Shown here in pieces: positions 1-8,601 of a stretch of 64,000 nucleotides of DNA; within the stretch, counting starts at the first letter, position 1, and each line of letters starts with the position of its first letter. The notes beneath the pieces are model-generated. The model was not told where the DNA came from. It saw only the letters and a list, made by a program, of their open reading frames with translations, and did not search any database. The position numbers were made by a program, and so were the translations under genes. This DNA is from Pollutimonas bauzanensis. Its GTDB lineage: Bacteria > Pseudomonadota > Gammaproteobacteria > Burkholderiales > Burkholderiaceae_B. The stretch is from contig NZ_FQXE01000001.1 in assembly GCF_900129885.1 (NCBI RefSeq), positions 585,724 to 649,723 of the forward strand, read 5' to 3'.

Positions 1-48
1 GCGGGCTGTCATCACTTGCTGGCAGATCTCGGATAATGCGAATTCCAT
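1..48 (-). CDS. glcE: Glycolate oxidase FAD-binding subunit, N-terminal fragment
   Basis: Only the first 16 codons lie in the window; they read MEFALSEICQQVMTAR from an ATG at 48 and run off the left edge. The start codon lies 9 bases after the glcD stop on the same strand, the tight spacing usual in glcDEF operons. In those operons GlcE is the second FAD-binding subunit of membrane-associated glycolate oxidase. The identification rests on position after glcD rather than on the fragment itself, so it is inference. The sequence left of the window would settle it. Confidence 0.5.
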   Translation of the reverse strand, partial: MEFALSEICQQVMTAR

Positions 49-57
49 GGGCGGCTC

Positions 58-1551
58 TTAGAAGCGGGGCAAATCGGAAAAGCGGAGTTCACCGCTGTGA
101 ACGTGCATTTTGCCGTATTCGGCGCAACGCGCCAGGGTGGGAATGACTTTTTCCGGATTCAACAGGCCATAGGGGTCGAAGCCCCTTTTCAAGGACACGA
201 AAAAGTCGAGCTCCTCGCGCGTGAACTGGACGCACATCTGATTTATTTTCTCGATGCCCACCCCGTGTTCGCCGGTGACCGTGCCGCCCACCTCGACGCA
301 CAGCTCCAGTATGGCGGCGCCGAATTTCTCGGCGCGTTCGACCTCGTTGGGGACGTTGGAATCGAACATGATCAGGGGGTGGAGATTGCCGTCGCCCGCG
401 TGGAACACATTGGCGCAACGCAAGCCGTATTCGTCCTCCATTTGTTCGATCGCGCCCAGGACGCGCCCGAGATGGCGGCGCGGTATCGTTCCGTCCATGC
501 AGTAGTAGTCGGGCGAAACGCGGCCCGCTGCGGGAAACGCATTCTTGCGGCCGGCCCAGAACAACAGGCGCTCGGCCTCGGAACGGGACACCTGCAGGCG
601 CGTCGCGCCGGCAAGCCGGAAGACGTCCTCCATGCGGGCGATTTCGTCGGCGACTTCTTCGGCGGTGCCATCGGATTCGCACAGCAGGATGGCGGCGGCG
701 TCGAGGTCGTAGCCCGCCTTGACGAAGGGCTCGACCATATGCACGGCGCGCTTGTCCATCATTTCGAGGCCGGCCGGAATGATGCCGCCCGCGATGATAT
801 TGGTGACCGCCAGGCTGGCGGCCTCGACGCTGGCGAAACTTGCCATGACGACCTGGGCGCACGCCGGCTTGGGAATCAGCCTGACGGTCACTTCAGTGAC
901 GACGCCCAGCATGCCTTCCGAACCGATGAACGCGGCCAGCAAATCCAGGCCCGGGCTGTCGGGCGCTTCGGAGCCCAGCTCCAGGATTTCGCCGTCTATG
1001 GTGATCACGCGCACGCGCAAGACGTTGTGTATGGTCAGCCCGTACTTCAGGCAATGCACGCCGCCGGAGTTTTCGGCGATATTGCCGCCGATCGAACAGG
1101 CGATCTGGCTGGAGGGGTCCGGCGCGTAGTACAAGCCATAGGGGGAGGCGGCTTCGGAAATCGCCAGGTTGCGCACGCCCGGCTCGACGATCGCCGTAGC
1201 CGCTTCCAGGTCGATCTTTTTTATGCGATTGAGTTTCGCCAGCCCCAGCAAAATGCCCTGCGCATGCGGCATGGCGCCGCCCGACAAGCCCGTGCCGGCG
1301 CCGCGCGCCACGATGGGAATATTGAATGCCTTGCAGGCCTGCAGCACGGCGATGACCTGCGCCTCGGTTTCAGGCAACACCACGACCGGAGGCAGGCAGC
1401 GATACAAGGACAGGCCGTCGCATTCGTAGGGGCGGGTATCCTCGACCTTGGACAGAATGCAGTGCTCCGGAATGGCCGGCCGCAGCCGCGCCAGCAGCCC
1501 TGCGAAATCCGGCGCCGACACCGGCGCCGGACTTATCGTGGAATGGTTCAT
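58..1551 (-). CDS. glcD: Glycolate oxidase subunit GlcD (FAD-linked)
   Basis: A 497-residue flavoprotein of the vanillyl-alcohol-oxidase fold. The FAD-binding half carries VARGAGTGLSGGAMP (about residues 81-95) and SIGGNIAENSGGVHCLKYG; the C-terminal FAD-oxidase half carries HAGDGNLHP and TGEHGVG, and the protein ends its fold with LNPEKVIP. This length and motif set fit GlcD, which with GlcE and the Fe-S subunit GlcF oxidises glycolate to glyoxylate and passes electrons to the respiratory chain. It lies 46 bases downstream of another 2-hydroxyacid dehydrogenase gene and 9 bases before the presumed glcE, so the three are probably co-transcribed. D-lactate dehydrogenases share the fold, but the glcE-like follower favours GlcD. 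Confidence 0.88.
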   Translation of the reverse strand: MNHSTISPAPVSAPDFAGLLARLRPAIPEHCILSKVEDTRPYECDGLSLYRCLPPVVVLPETEAQVIAVLQACKAFNIPIVARGAGTGLSGGAMPHAQGILLGLAKLNRIKKIDLEAATAIVEPGVRNLAISEAASPYGLYYAPDPSSQIACSIGGNIAENSGGVHCLKYGLTIHNVLRVRVITIDGEILELGSEAPDSPGLDLLAAFIGSEGMLGVVTEVTVRLIPKPACAQVVMASFASVEAASLAVTNIIAGGIIPAGLEMMDKRAVHMVEPFVKAGYDLDAAAILLCESDGTAEEVADEIARMEDVFRLAGATRLQVSRSEAERLLFWAGRKNAFPAAGRVSPDYYCMDGTIPRRHLGRVLGAIEQMEDEYGLRCANVFHAGDGNLHPLIMFDSNVPNEVERAEKFGAAILELCVEVGGTVTGEHGVGIEKINQMCVQFTREELDFFVSLKRGFDPYGLLNPEKVIPTLARCAEYGKMHVHSGELRFSDLPRF

Positions 1552-1597
1552 TGTCTCTCTTTATTATATTTTCACGCCGCCTGGCGGCGTCCGGCTT

Positions 1598-3010
1598 TCA
1601 AGGCAGGGGAATGATTTTCCCCGGGTTCAGGATATTGTGCGGATCAAAAGCCTTCTTCAGGCTGGCCATCAGGTCCAGCGCGTCGCGGCCGTGCTCGGCC
1701 AGCATGAATTCCATTTTGTGCAGGCCCACGCCATGTTCCCCGGTGCAGGTGCCGTCCATCTGAATGGCGCGCTCGACCAGCCTGTGGTTCAGCGCCTCGG
1801 ACTCTTCCCATTCCTGCGGGTTGTCGGGGTCCAGCAGCATCAGCACGTGGAAATTGCCGTCGCCGACATGGCCCACGATGGTGTAGGGAAAGCTGGCCTG
1901 GTCCAGTTCGGCGGCGGTCTGGGACACGCATTCGGCCAGCCGTGAAATGGGCACGCACACGTCGGTGGTGCTGGAGCGGCAGCCCGGGCGCAACTGCAGG
2001 CCGGCGAAATAGGCGTTATGGCGCGCCGTCCACAGTCGGCTGCGATCCTCCGGCTGCTCGGCCCATTCGAAGTCCATGCCGCCGTTGTCGCGCGTGATGC
2101 CCTGCACGATCTCGGCCTGCTCTTTCACGCCCGCCGGGCTGCCATGGAATTCGAACAGCAGCAAAGGCGATTCCTTCAGGCTCAATTTGCTGTAGGCATT
2201 GGTGGCCTTTACGGCGGCGCTGTCCATGAATTCGACGCGGGCCACCGGCACCCCCATCTGGATGACCTCGATCACGCTTTGCACCGCGGCATCGAGGGTG
2301 CCGAAGTTGCAGATGGCCGCCGAAATGGCTTCGGGCTGGGGGTACAGGCGTATGGTGACTTCGGTAATGATGCCCAGCGTGCCTTCGCTGCCCACGAAAA
2401 TACGGGTCAGGTCGTAGCCGGCCGCGGATTTGCGGGCGCGGTTGGCGGTTTCGATGACGCGCCCATCGGCGGTCACGACCTTCAGCGACATGACGTTCTC
2501 GCGCATGGTGCCGTAACGCACGGCATTGGTGCCCGACGCCCGGGTGGCCGCCATGCCGCCCAGGCTGGCGTCAGCGCCGGGATCGATGGGAAAGAACAGG
2601 CCGGTATTGCGGATTTCTTCGTTGAGCTGCTTGCGGGTCACCCCCGCCTGCACCGTGGCGGTGAAGTCCTCGGCGTGGACCGACACCAGCTTGTTCATGC
2701 CCGACAGATCCAGGCTGATGCCGCCCTGGATGGCCAGCAAGTGCCCTTCCAGCGACGAGCCGACGCCATAAGGGATCAGGGCCACCTTGTGCTGGTGGCA
2801 ATGCCGCGCGACCCAGGCGACATCGTCCGTGCTCAGCGCGAACACCACGCCGTCGGGCAGCATGGGCGGATATGGCGATTCATCGCGGCCATGATGCTCG
2901 CAAACCGCAAGGGCCGTCGAGAATCGGTCGCCGAAGCGTTGCTTGAGCGCGTCGAGAAAACCAGCCGGAATCGCGCGGCGCAGATTCTGGGCGAGAGCGG
3001 GGGCATTCAT
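1598..3010 (-). CDS. FAD-binding 2-hydroxyacid (D-lactate type) dehydrogenase
   Basis: 470 residues with the same two-domain layout as GlcD: PYGVGSSLEGH in the FAD/PP-loop region, DASLGGMAATRASGTNAVRYG, then HVGDGNFHVLM and TGEHGVGLHKMEFM in the C-terminal domain, ending NPGKIIPLP. The SSLEGH and ASGTNAVRYGTM signatures are those of cytochrome-linked D-lactate dehydrogenases rather than GlcD. It probably oxidises a D-2-hydroxyacid to the 2-oxoacid, with electrons going to quinone or cytochrome. The start at 3010 is supported by AAGGAG 8 bases upstream. It is first in a likely operon with glcD and glcE, and a perfect short palindrome at 3024-3038 sits just upstream. The exact substrate is not deducible. 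Confidence 0.82.
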   Translation of the reverse strand: MNAPALAQNLRRAIPAGFLDALKQRFGDRFSTALAVCEHHGRDESPYPPMLPDGVVFALSTDDVAWVARHCHQHKVALIPYGVGSSLEGHLLAIQGGISLDLSGMNKLVSVHAEDFTATVQAGVTRKQLNEEIRNTGLFFPIDPGADASLGGMAATRASGTNAVRYGTMRENVMSLKVVTADGRVIETANRARKSAAGYDLTRIFVGSEGTLGIITEVTIRLYPQPEAISAAICNFGTLDAAVQSVIEVIQMGVPVARVEFMDSAAVKATNAYSKLSLKESPLLLFEFHGSPAGVKEQAEIVQGITRDNGGMDFEWAEQPEDRSRLWTARHNAYFAGLQLRPGCRSSTTDVCVPISRLAECVSQTAAELDQASFPYTIVGHVGDGNFHVLMLLDPDNPQEWEESEALNHRLVERAIQMDGTCTGEHGVGLHKMEFMLAEHGRDALDLMASLKKAFDPHNILNPGKIIPLP

Positions 3011-3023
3011 GCAATAACTCCTT

Positions 3024-3038
3024 ATACCGGGTCGGTAT
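3024..3038. promoter_or_regulatory. Candidate operator palindrome upstream of the dehydrogenase operon
   Basis: ATACCG-GGT-CGGTAT is a perfect 6-3-6 inverted repeat 13 bases upstream of the start at 3010, overlapping the region just before the ribosome-binding site. Its size and GACC/CGGT core resemble TetR-type operators. No matching regulator gene is adjacent, so a function is inference. Confidence 0.35.
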
Positions 3039-3063
3039 GTTGACCGCTACGATACTACGACTT

Positions 3064-4158
3064 TTACGCCTGGCTGCCGATCAGGGCATTTGCCGATTGC
3101 GCGAGCAGCTGGCGGCGGTTTTTCACGGCCTGCGACAGGCGCTCGAGCACCTTGACCGAGGCTTCCCAATCGATGCAGCCGTCGGTGATGCTCTGCCCGT
3201 AAACCAGCGGCTGTCCGGGAACCAGGTCCTGGCGGCCGCCGACCAGGTGGCTTTCCACCATGACGCCGAAGATGCGCTCGTCGCCGGCTTCCATTTGGGC
3301 TGCGACATCGTCGATCACCAGCGGCTGGTTGCGGTAATCCTTATTGCTGTTGGCATGGCTGGCGTCTATCATCAGGCGCGGCCGCAGGCCCGCCTTGCTG
3401 AGGGTCTGGCAGGCGGACTCGACGTTTTCGGCATCGTAGTTGGGCGCCTTGCCGCCGCGCAGAATGGCGTGGCAGTCATTGTTGCCGACGGTCGAAACGA
3501 TGGCGGAATGGCCGCCCTTGGTGACGGAAAGGAAATGATGGGGCTGCGAAGCCGCCTTGATGGCGTCGATGGCGATCTTGACATTGCCGTCCGTGCCGTT
3601 CTTGAAGCCGACCGGGCAGGACAGCCCCGAGGCCAATTCCCTGTGCACCTGGCTTTCCGTCGTGCGCGCGCCGATGGCGCCCCAGGAAACCAGGTCGGCA
3701 ATGTACTGGGGGGTGATCATGTCCAGGAATTCACAGCCCGCGGGCATGCCCAGTTCATTGACGTCTATCAATAATTCGCGCGCCGTGCGCAAGCCCTGGT
3801 TGATATTGAAGCTGCCATCCAGGCCGGGATCATTGATCAGCCCTTTCCAGCCCACCGTCGTGCGCGGCTTCTCGAAGTAGACGCGCATAATGATTTCGAG
3901 TTCGCCCTTGAAGCGCTCGCGCTGCCCCAGCAGGCGCTGGGCGTATTCCAGCGCGCCCGCCGTGTTGTGGATGGAACAAGGCCCGATCACCACCGCGAGG
4001 CGGTCGTCCGAACCATGCAAAATATTGTGCAGCGCCTGGCGGGCGCCATAAACCGTTGCCGAGATGCCGGTGGTGCAGGGAAACTCGCGCATGACGTGAG
4101 CCGGCGGGCTGAGTTCCTTGATTTCCCGGATACGTAAATCATCAGTATTGTGCGACAC
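3064..4158 (-). CDS. aroG: 3-deoxy-7-phosphoheptulonate synthase (class I DAHP synthase)
   Basis: A 364-residue cytoplasmic enzyme condensing phosphoenolpyruvate and erythrose-4-phosphate in the first step of aromatic amino acid synthesis. Family signatures visible are VVIGPCSIHNTAGALEYA (metal-binding Cys), RVYFEKPRTTVGWKGLINDPGLDGSF, GARTTESQVHRELASGLSCPVGFKNGTDG and RLMIDASHANSNKDYRNQP. Length and motifs match the AroF/AroG/AroH type I-alpha family, whose members differ mainly in which aromatic amino acid inhibits them. A Phe/Tyr-rich leader ORF and a terminator hairpin lie directly upstream, so control by phenylalanine (or tyrosine) attenuation is likely and suggests a Phe-responsive isoenzyme. 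The aroG symbol is therefore an inference; the enzyme class is secure. Confidence 0.93.
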   Translation of the reverse strand: MSHNTDDLRIREIKELSPPAHVMREFPCTTGISATVYGARQALHNILHGSDDRLAVVIGPCSIHNTAGALEYAQRLLGQRERFKGELEIIMRVYFEKPRTTVGWKGLINDPGLDGSFNINQGLRTARELLIDVNELGMPAGCEFLDMITPQYIADLVSWGAIGARTTESQVHRELASGLSCPVGFKNGTDGNVKIAIDAIKAASQPHHFLSVTKGGHSAIVSTVGNNDCHAILRGGKAPNYDAENVESACQTLSKAGLRPRLMIDASHANSNKDYRNQPLVIDDVAAQMEAGDERIFGVMVESHLVGGRQDLVPGQPLVYGQSITDGCIDWEASVKVLERLSQAVKNRRQLLAQSANALIGSQA

Positions 4159-4197
4159 AGCTTGACTCCAGAGTAATTTCAGCTTGGCAGGCGGTAC

Positions 4198-4231
4198 AAA
4201 AAAAGCCGCCTAGCGTCGCTGGCGGCTTTTT
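4198..4231 (-). terminator. Intrinsic terminator / attenuator ahead of the DAHP synthase gene
   Basis: Read on the minus strand, AAAAAGCCGCC, a short AGC-rich loop and GGCGGC followed by seven T residues form a classic rho-independent terminator. It lies 17 bases after the stop codon of the leader ORF (4249) and 39 bases before the start of the synthase (4158). A terminator in that place between a leader peptide and a biosynthetic gene is the architecture of amino-acid attenuators. A GCCGCCGGTGG stretch inside the leader ORF (about 4275-4285) could compete by pairing with the terminator arms; that part is inference. Confidence 0.8.
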
Positions 4232-4248
4232 GGGAATTTGGTTCTTTT

Positions 4249-4335
4249 TTACTGCGTACAACGCTTCCCTTCCTCCACCGGCGGCTTTGGAAAAATAAAA
4301 AAATAAAAGGAAGCGAAGAAAGGTACGCGAGACAT
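4249..4335 (-). CDS. Phe/Tyr-rich leader peptide of the DAHP synthase attenuator
   Basis: A 28-codon ORF that starts with ATG at 4335 and stops with TAA at 4251-4249. It begins MSRVPFFASFYFFIF, with seven Phe and one Tyr codon inside residues 6-15, and continues with a Pro/Glu/Lys tail ending KRCTQ. This closely parallels the enterobacterial pheA and pheST leader peptides. Ribosome stalling at the Phe/Tyr run when charged tRNA is scarce would favour an antiterminator over the hairpin at 4198-4231. The ORF is below usual gene-calling thresholds. The role is inferred from sequence architecture, which is strong. Confidence 0.78.
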   Translation of the reverse strand: MSRVPFFASFYFFIFPKPPVEEGKRCTQ

Positions 4336-4341
4336 GGACCA

Positions 4342-4370
4342 ATCCTAGCACAGAGTTCTTATCCTGCCAA
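4342..4370 (-). promoter_or_regulatory. Candidate sigma-70 promoter for the leader and DAHP synthase
   Basis: On the minus strand TTGGCA (4370-4365) and TAGGAT (4347-4342) are separated by 17 bases, a good -35/-10 pair. It would start transcription within a few bases of the leader ATG at 4335, leaving little or no 5' untranslated region. Another promoter further upstream is possible, so this is tentative. Confidence 0.4.
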
Positions 4371-4519
4371 TAAGAAATTGCCCAGAATGTTGCGGCACAG
4401 CATCCCATCTGTCGCGCCATATCGATTTGAGTTGAAATGATTTTATAGTGTATGATTTTTGCAGATATCTTTCGTAAGCGAGTCCTCGTCATACCTCATC
4501 TTCAGAAAAGGACATGCAC

Positions 4520-5377
4520 ATGAACAAAATCCATAGCACCGCCCTGGGCGCCCTCGCAGCGGCCATGGTCCTGGGCCTGGCCAGCCAGGCCGGCGCGGCC
4601 AGCCTCAAGGAAATCAAGGATCGCGGCCACATACGCGTCGCCGTCGCCAATGAAATTCCCTATGGCTACACGGACCTCGACGGCCAGGTCAAAGGCATAG
4701 GGCCGGATGTCGCCAGGCATGTGATGGAGCAGCTGGGCATCCCCGAGATCAAATGGGTGACCACCAATTTCGGCTCGCTGATTCCCGGCCTGAGGGCGGA
4801 TCGCTTCGACATGGTGGCGGCCGAAATGGCCATACTGCCGCAGCGCTGCAAAGAAGTGCTGTTTTCTGAACCCAATAGCTCATACGGCGAAGGGCTGCTG
4901 GTGGCCAAGGGCAACCCGGACAATCTCCACAGTTTCGAAGCCTTTGCCAAATCCGACAAGAAAATCGCCATCATGGCGGGCGCCGACCAGCTGGAAATGC
5001 TCCAGGCCCTGGGCGTGCCGGCCGACCGGATGGTGACCATCGCGACCAATGCGGACGCCATCTCGACCGTATCGACCGGCCGCGCCGCCGCCTATGCCGC
5101 AACCAGCCCCACAGTGGGCCAGCTGGCCAGCAAGACCGGCAAGGTGGAGGCCGCGCAGGACTTCACCGACCCGGTCATCGGTGGCCAGCCGGTGCGCAGC
5201 TGGGGCGCCTTCACGTTCACGCCGGAGTCCAAGGAATTGCGCGACGCCGTCAGCGCCGAATTGGCAAAGTACAAGAAAACCGAGGGCTGGGAAAAAACCA
5301 TGGCCCAATACGGCTTCAGCCCGGAGGACGCCAAGGCATCCTTCAGCAAAACCAGCGCGCAGCTTTGCGCTGAATGA
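4520..5377 (+). CDS. ehuB: Ectoine/hydroxyectoine ABC transporter substrate-binding protein
   Basis: A 285-residue periplasmic binding protein of the polar amino acid (SBP family 3) fold. It has a signal peptide ending GLASQAGAAS, then IRVAVANEIPYGYTDLDGQVKGIGPDVARHVMEQLG and DMVAAEMAILPQRCKEVLFS. The ATG at 4520 is preferred to one at 4514 because AAAAGG lies 7 bases before it. It is first of four same-strand genes with tight spacing (two permeases and an ATPase), and the cluster converges on the ectoine biosynthesis operon. That context makes ectoine or hydroxyectoine the likely ligand, as for Sinorhizobium EhuB. Without the context it would be called a generic amino acid binding protein. 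Confidence 0.85.
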   Translation: MNKIHSTALGALAAAMVLGLASQAGAASLKEIKDRGHIRVAVANEIPYGYTDLDGQVKGIGPDVARHVMEQLGIPEIKWVTTNFGSLIPGLRADRFDMVAAEMAILPQRCKEVLFSEPNSSYGEGLLVAKGNPDNLHSFEAFAKSDKKIAIMAGADQLEMLQALGVPADRMVTIATNADAISTVSTGRAAAYAATSPTVGQLASKTGKVEAAQDFTDPVIGGQPVRSWGAFTFTPESKELRDAVSAELAKYKKTEGWEKTMAQYGFSPEDAKASFSKTSAQLCAE

Positions 5378-5417
5378 GCGGTAAAGCCCTCTCCCACGAA
5401 ACAGGACCATAGCGCCG

Positions 5418-6089
5418 ATGGAATGGATCAGTTACAGCAAACCGCTGCTGGAGGGCGCCTGGGTAACGATACAGCTGACCCTGTATTCCACCCTGCTCGG
5501 GGCGTTTTTCGCTTTCGCATTCGGCATAGGAAAATTGTCCGGCAACTGGCTGGCGAAAGCGATCTCGGTCTTCTTCATTGAAGTGTTCCGCGGCACGTCT
5601 CTGCTGGTCCAGCTGTTCTGGCTGTATTTCGCCCTGCCGGTCGTGGGCCAGGCCATAGGCGTCGACCTGCGCCTGCCGCCCGTGGTTGCCGGCACCCTGG
5701 CGCTGGCGCTGAATATCGGCGCCTACGGGGCCGAGGTGGTGCGCGGGGCCATCCAGGCCGTGCCGCGTTCGCAGCACGAGGCCGCGAAGTCGCTGGACTT
5801 CACCCCCAGGCAGGTGCTGTGGCGCATCGCCCTGCCGCAAGCCATTCCCGAGATGATGCCCAGCTTCGGCAACCTTGCCGTGCAAAACCTCAAGGATACG
5901 GCGCTGGTTTCCTTGATCAGCCTGGGAGACCTCGCCTTTCGCGCCGAACAGATCCGCAATTTCACGCAAGACAGCACCACGGTCTATACCCTGCTGCTGT
6001 TCATGTACTTTGGCATGGCCCTGGTCCTGACCGCCATCATGAAGCTGCTGGAGCGCTCCATCGGGCGCTGGCGCGCGGGGAGGGCCTGA
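5418..6089 (+). CDS. ehuC: Ectoine/hydroxyectoine ABC transporter permease
   Basis: A 223-residue inner-membrane protein of the HisMQ/His-Glu-Gln permease family. The N-terminus [20 protein letters not shown] and the segment [21 protein letters not shown] are typical. The EAA loop reads [35 protein letters not shown], the contact site for the ATPase. About five hydrophobic segments are seen. It follows the binding-protein gene by 40 bases and precedes the second permease by 2 bases. The two permeases probably form a heterodimeric channel for ectoines. Confidence 0.85.
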   Translation: MEWISYSKPLLEGAWVTIQLTLYSTLLGAFFAFAFGIGKLSGNWLAKAISVFFIEVFRGTSLLVQLFWLYFALPVVGQAIGVDLRLPPVVAGTLALALNIGAYGAEVVRGAIQAVPRSQHEAAKSLDFTPRQVLWRIALPQAIPEMMPSFGNLAVQNLKDTALVSLISLGDLAFRAEQIRNFTQDSTTVYTLLLFMYFGMALVLTAIMKLLERSIGRWRAGRA

Positions 6090-6091
6090 GC

Positions 6092-6784
6092 ATGCTATTC
6101 GGCATAGAGTGGGACACCACCAGCAACTGGCTGTTCGCCAGTTCCATCCTGCCCATTTTGCTGCGCGGCCTGGTGACCACCATCCAGGCGACCGTCGTGG
6201 GCTTCGCGGTCGCCGCCGTGCTGGGCCTGCTGCTGGCCGCGCTCAAATCGGCCCGGCTGCGGATCATTTCCTGGCCCGCCCGGCTGATCACCGAATTCCT
6301 GCGCGATACGCCGCTGCTGATCCAGCTGTTTTTCCTGTACTACGTGCTGCCGGACTATGGCATCGTGCTGCCGGCCTTCCTGACGGGCGCCCTGGCCCTG
6401 GGCGTGCAATACAGCGCCTATATGTCCGAGGTGTACCGGGCGGGCATCGAGTCCATCGCGCGCGGCCAGACCGAGGCGGCCCGCGCCCTGGACCTGTCGG
6501 CGCTGCGCACTTTCTTCATCATCATCGTGCCCCAGGCGATTCCGCGCATCATCCCGGCCCTGGGAAACTATCTGGTCTCGATCATGAAGGACGTGCCCGT
6601 GCTCTCGGTGGTGTCGGTCCTGGAAATGCTCAGCGTGGCCAAGATCATCGGCGACCGGACCTTCAATTACCTGATTCCGCTCTCTATGGTGGGCGGACTG
6701 TACCTGGTGCTCACCCTGTTCGCCTCGGCGGCCATACGGTACCTCGACACCCGCCTGCCCAAGCAAGGATTGCCCCTGAGATGA
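6092..6784 (+). CDS. ehuD: Ectoine/hydroxyectoine ABC transporter permease
   Basis: A 230-residue second permease of the same family, starting at the ATG at 6092, 2 bases after the ehuC stop. It shows [25 protein letters not shown] and the EAA loop [35 protein letters not shown]. The open frame extends far upstream through ehuC, but that part is a shadow of the neighbour. Its stop overlaps the ATG of the ATPase gene (ATGA), indicating translational coupling. It acts with EhuC in the inner membrane. Confidence 0.85.
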   Translation: MLFGIEWDTTSNWLFASSILPILLRGLVTTIQATVVGFAVAAVLGLLLAALKSARLRIISWPARLITEFLRDTPLLIQLFFLYYVLPDYGIVLPAFLTGALALGVQYSAYMSEVYRAGIESIARGQTEAARALDLSALRTFFIIIVPQAIPRIIPALGNYLVSIMKDVPVLSVVSVLEMLSVAKIIGDRTFNYLIPLSMVGGLYLVLTLFASAAIRYLDTRLPKQGLPLR

Positions 6785-7557
6785 ATGAACCCATCATCAA
6801 ATTCGACAAGGTCGTCAAGCGTTTTGGCGATGTCACCGTCCTGGACGCCCTCGATTTCGAGGTCGGCAAAGGCGAGAAAGTCACCATCATCGGTCCGTCC
6901 GGCTCCGGAAAATCGACCGTGCTGCGCATCCTGATGACGCTGGAGACCATCAACGAGGGCGTCATACACGTGGCGGGCAAGCCGCTATGGCACCAGTACA
7001 AGGATGACGCGCTGGTGCCGGCGAGCCAGGAACATCTGCGCGAGATGCGCAAGGAAATGGGGATGGTGTTCCAGCAGTTCAATCTCTTTCCGCACATGAC
7101 GGTGCGCCGCAATGTCACGGAAGCGCCCATCCATGTGCTGGGCTTGTCCAAGGAAAAGGCCAACCAGCGCGCGGAAGAATACCTGGAGCTCGTCGGGCTA
7201 TCGGACCAGGCCGACAAATTCCCCAGCAAGCTGTCGGGCGGCCAGCAGCAGCGCGTGGCCATTGCCCGGGCGCTGGCCATGCGGCCCAATATCATGCTGT
7301 TCGACGAGCCCACATCCGCGCTCGACCCGGAATTGGTGGGCGAAGTGCTGACGGTGATCCAGCGTCTGGCCCAGGAGCACGACCTGACCATGCTGCTCGT
7401 CACGCACGAAATGCAGTTCGCCAAGCAGATCTCGGACAGGGTGTGTTTTTTCGACAAGGGGCGGATAGTCGAGGAAGGCCCGCCGGAACAGGTCTTTACC
7501 GAACCGCGCGAGGAACGCACCCAGGAATTCCTGAAGGCTTTCCTCAACCCGGCCTGA
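6781..7557 (+). CDS. ehuA: Ectoine/hydroxyectoine ABC transporter ATPase
   Basis: A 258-residue cytoplasmic ATPase. Walker A is GPSGSGKST, the Q-loop region is [15 protein letters not shown], the signature is [19 protein letters not shown], Walker B is [15 protein letters not shown], and the switch His is in LLVTHEM. The sequence is characteristic of amino-acid importers of the GlnQ/EhuA group. The start overlaps the ehuD stop by ATGA. The gene ends about 100 bases before the convergent ectD. A perfect GC hairpin at 7568-7593 follows the stop. Confidence 0.87.
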   Translation: MNEPIIKFDKVVKRFGDVTVLDALDFEVGKGEKVTIIGPSGSGKSTVLRILMTLETINEGVIHVAGKPLWHQYKDDALVPASQEHLREMRKEMGMVFQQFNLFPHMTVRRNVTEAPIHVLGLSKEKANQRAEEYLELVGLSDQADKFPSKLSGGQQQRVAIARALAMRPNIMLFDEPTSALDPELVGEVLTVIQRLAQEHDLTMLLVTHEMQFAKQISDRVCFFDKGRIVEEGPPEQVFTEPREERTQEFLKAFLNPA

Positions 7558-7567
7558 GCGGGCGCAT

Positions 7568-7593
7568 GGCCGCCGGATGCGGGGCCGGCGGCC
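7568..7593. terminator. GC-rich hairpin between convergent ehuA and ectD
   Basis: GGCCGCCGG and CCGGCGGCC form a perfect 9-bp stem with an 8-base loop 10 bases after the ehuA stop. No T-run follows on either strand, so a rho-independent role is uncertain. The position between converging operons still suggests transcript-end formation or stabilisation. Confidence 0.4.
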
Positions 7594-7660
7594 CCCGCGC
7601 TGCGGCCGCCCGGAGGCTGCGGAACGCGCGACCGGCGCGCCGCCGCGGCCGGCGGCCAGG

Positions 7661-8584
7661 CTAGCCCAGCGCCAGCGCGCTTTCCAGCGGAGCCAGCGGC
7701 TCAAAGCTGCCGCGCGCGGCGATATGCTCCGGCCGCGGCCGCAGGCCATACTTGGGCGGCGCCAGGGCGTTCTCCACGCTGTTGTAGACCATGAACACAT
7801 TGGCTCGCGGCCATGGGGAGATATTGCCGTTCGAACCGTGCATGGTGTTGCAGTCGAAGAACACCACGGAACCCGGGCGCGCCGTCATGGCCTGGATGCC
7901 GCCCTGCTCGGCCAGCAGCTGCAGGCTCAAGGGGTCGGGCACGCCGTACTCCTGCTGCTTGAGCGAGCGCTTGTAGTGGTTGTCGGGCGTGCGGCCCTGG
8001 CAGGAAATGAAATGCTGGTGCGAGCCGGGCAGCAGCATCAAGGGGCCATTGCAGGCGTTGTTCTCGGTCAGCAGCACCGAGCAGCTCAGCGCCCGCATGC
8101 GCGGCATGCCGTCTTCGACATGCCAGGTTTCAAAGTCGGAATGCCAATAGAATTCCTTGCCTTTGAAGCCGGGCTTCATGTTGGCGCGGGACTGGTGCAT
8201 ATAGACTTCCGACCCCAGGATTTGCCGCGCCACATTGATCAGGCGCGGGTCGCGCGCCAGCTGCGCCAGCATATCGCTGAGCTGGTGCACCCTGAATATG
8301 GACCTCACCGCGTCGCTGCCCGGCTCGGTGATGGCTTCCTCCAGGCCCACGATGGATGGGTCGGCGCTCATGCGCCCGACTTCATCGAGCAGCGCCTTGA
8401 CTTCCTGGTCGCTGAATACGTTCTCCAGCATCAGGAATCCATTGCGCTCATAGTCGGCCACCTGCCCGGGCGCCAGGGCGTCGGCGTACGCCGCGCCCTC
8501 GTACACGACCGGGTCCTGCCGCGCGATAATGGCGGAGGTCCGGTCCGTGCGTGAAACATACAAATCTTTCATCGCTGTATTCAT
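7661..8584 (-). CDS. ectD: Ectoine hydroxylase
   Basis: A 307-residue Fe(II)/2-oxoglutarate dioxygenase of the PhyH superfamily that converts ectoine to 5-hydroxyectoine. The family-defining stretch FYWHSDFETWHVEDGMP supplies the first His and Asp iron ligands, and CNTMHGSNGNISPWPR supplies the distal His. MHQSRANMKPGFKGKEF is also diagnostic of EctD. The ATG at 8584 is preferred because GGGAGC lies 5 bases upstream and it falls 17 bases after the ectC stop; an in-frame start at 8605 would overlap ectC. It is the last gene of the ect operon, so this organism is predicted to make hydroxyectoine as well as ectoine. Confidence 0.95.
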   Translation of the reverse strand: MNTAMKDLYVSRTDRTSAIIARQDPVVYEGAAYADALAPGQVADYERNGFLMLENVFSDQEVKALLDEVGRMSADPSIVGLEEAITEPGSDAVRSIFRVHQLSDMLAQLARDPRLINVARQILGSEVYMHQSRANMKPGFKGKEFYWHSDFETWHVEDGMPRMRALSCSVLLTENNACNGPLMLLPGSHQHFISCQGRTPDNHYKRSLKQQEYGVPDPLSLQLLAEQGGIQAMTARPGSVVFFDCNTMHGSNGNISPWPRANVFMVYNSVENALAPPKYGLRPRPEHIAARGSFEPLAPLESALALG

Positions 8585-8601
8585 ATCGTGCTCCCTACAG
8601 T

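Noticed and set aside
97..1614. Long plus-strand ORFs opposite glcD (and similar long antisense frames opposite most genes)
   Set aside because: High-GC codon bias leaves the antisense frames open; they show no family motifs and are Arg/Ala/Gly/His-rich shadows.
4142..4492. A 116-residue minus-strand ORF upstream of the DAHP synthase
   Set aside because: It runs in another frame through the terminator and leader; composition is low-complexity and the 28-codon leader ORF explains the region better.
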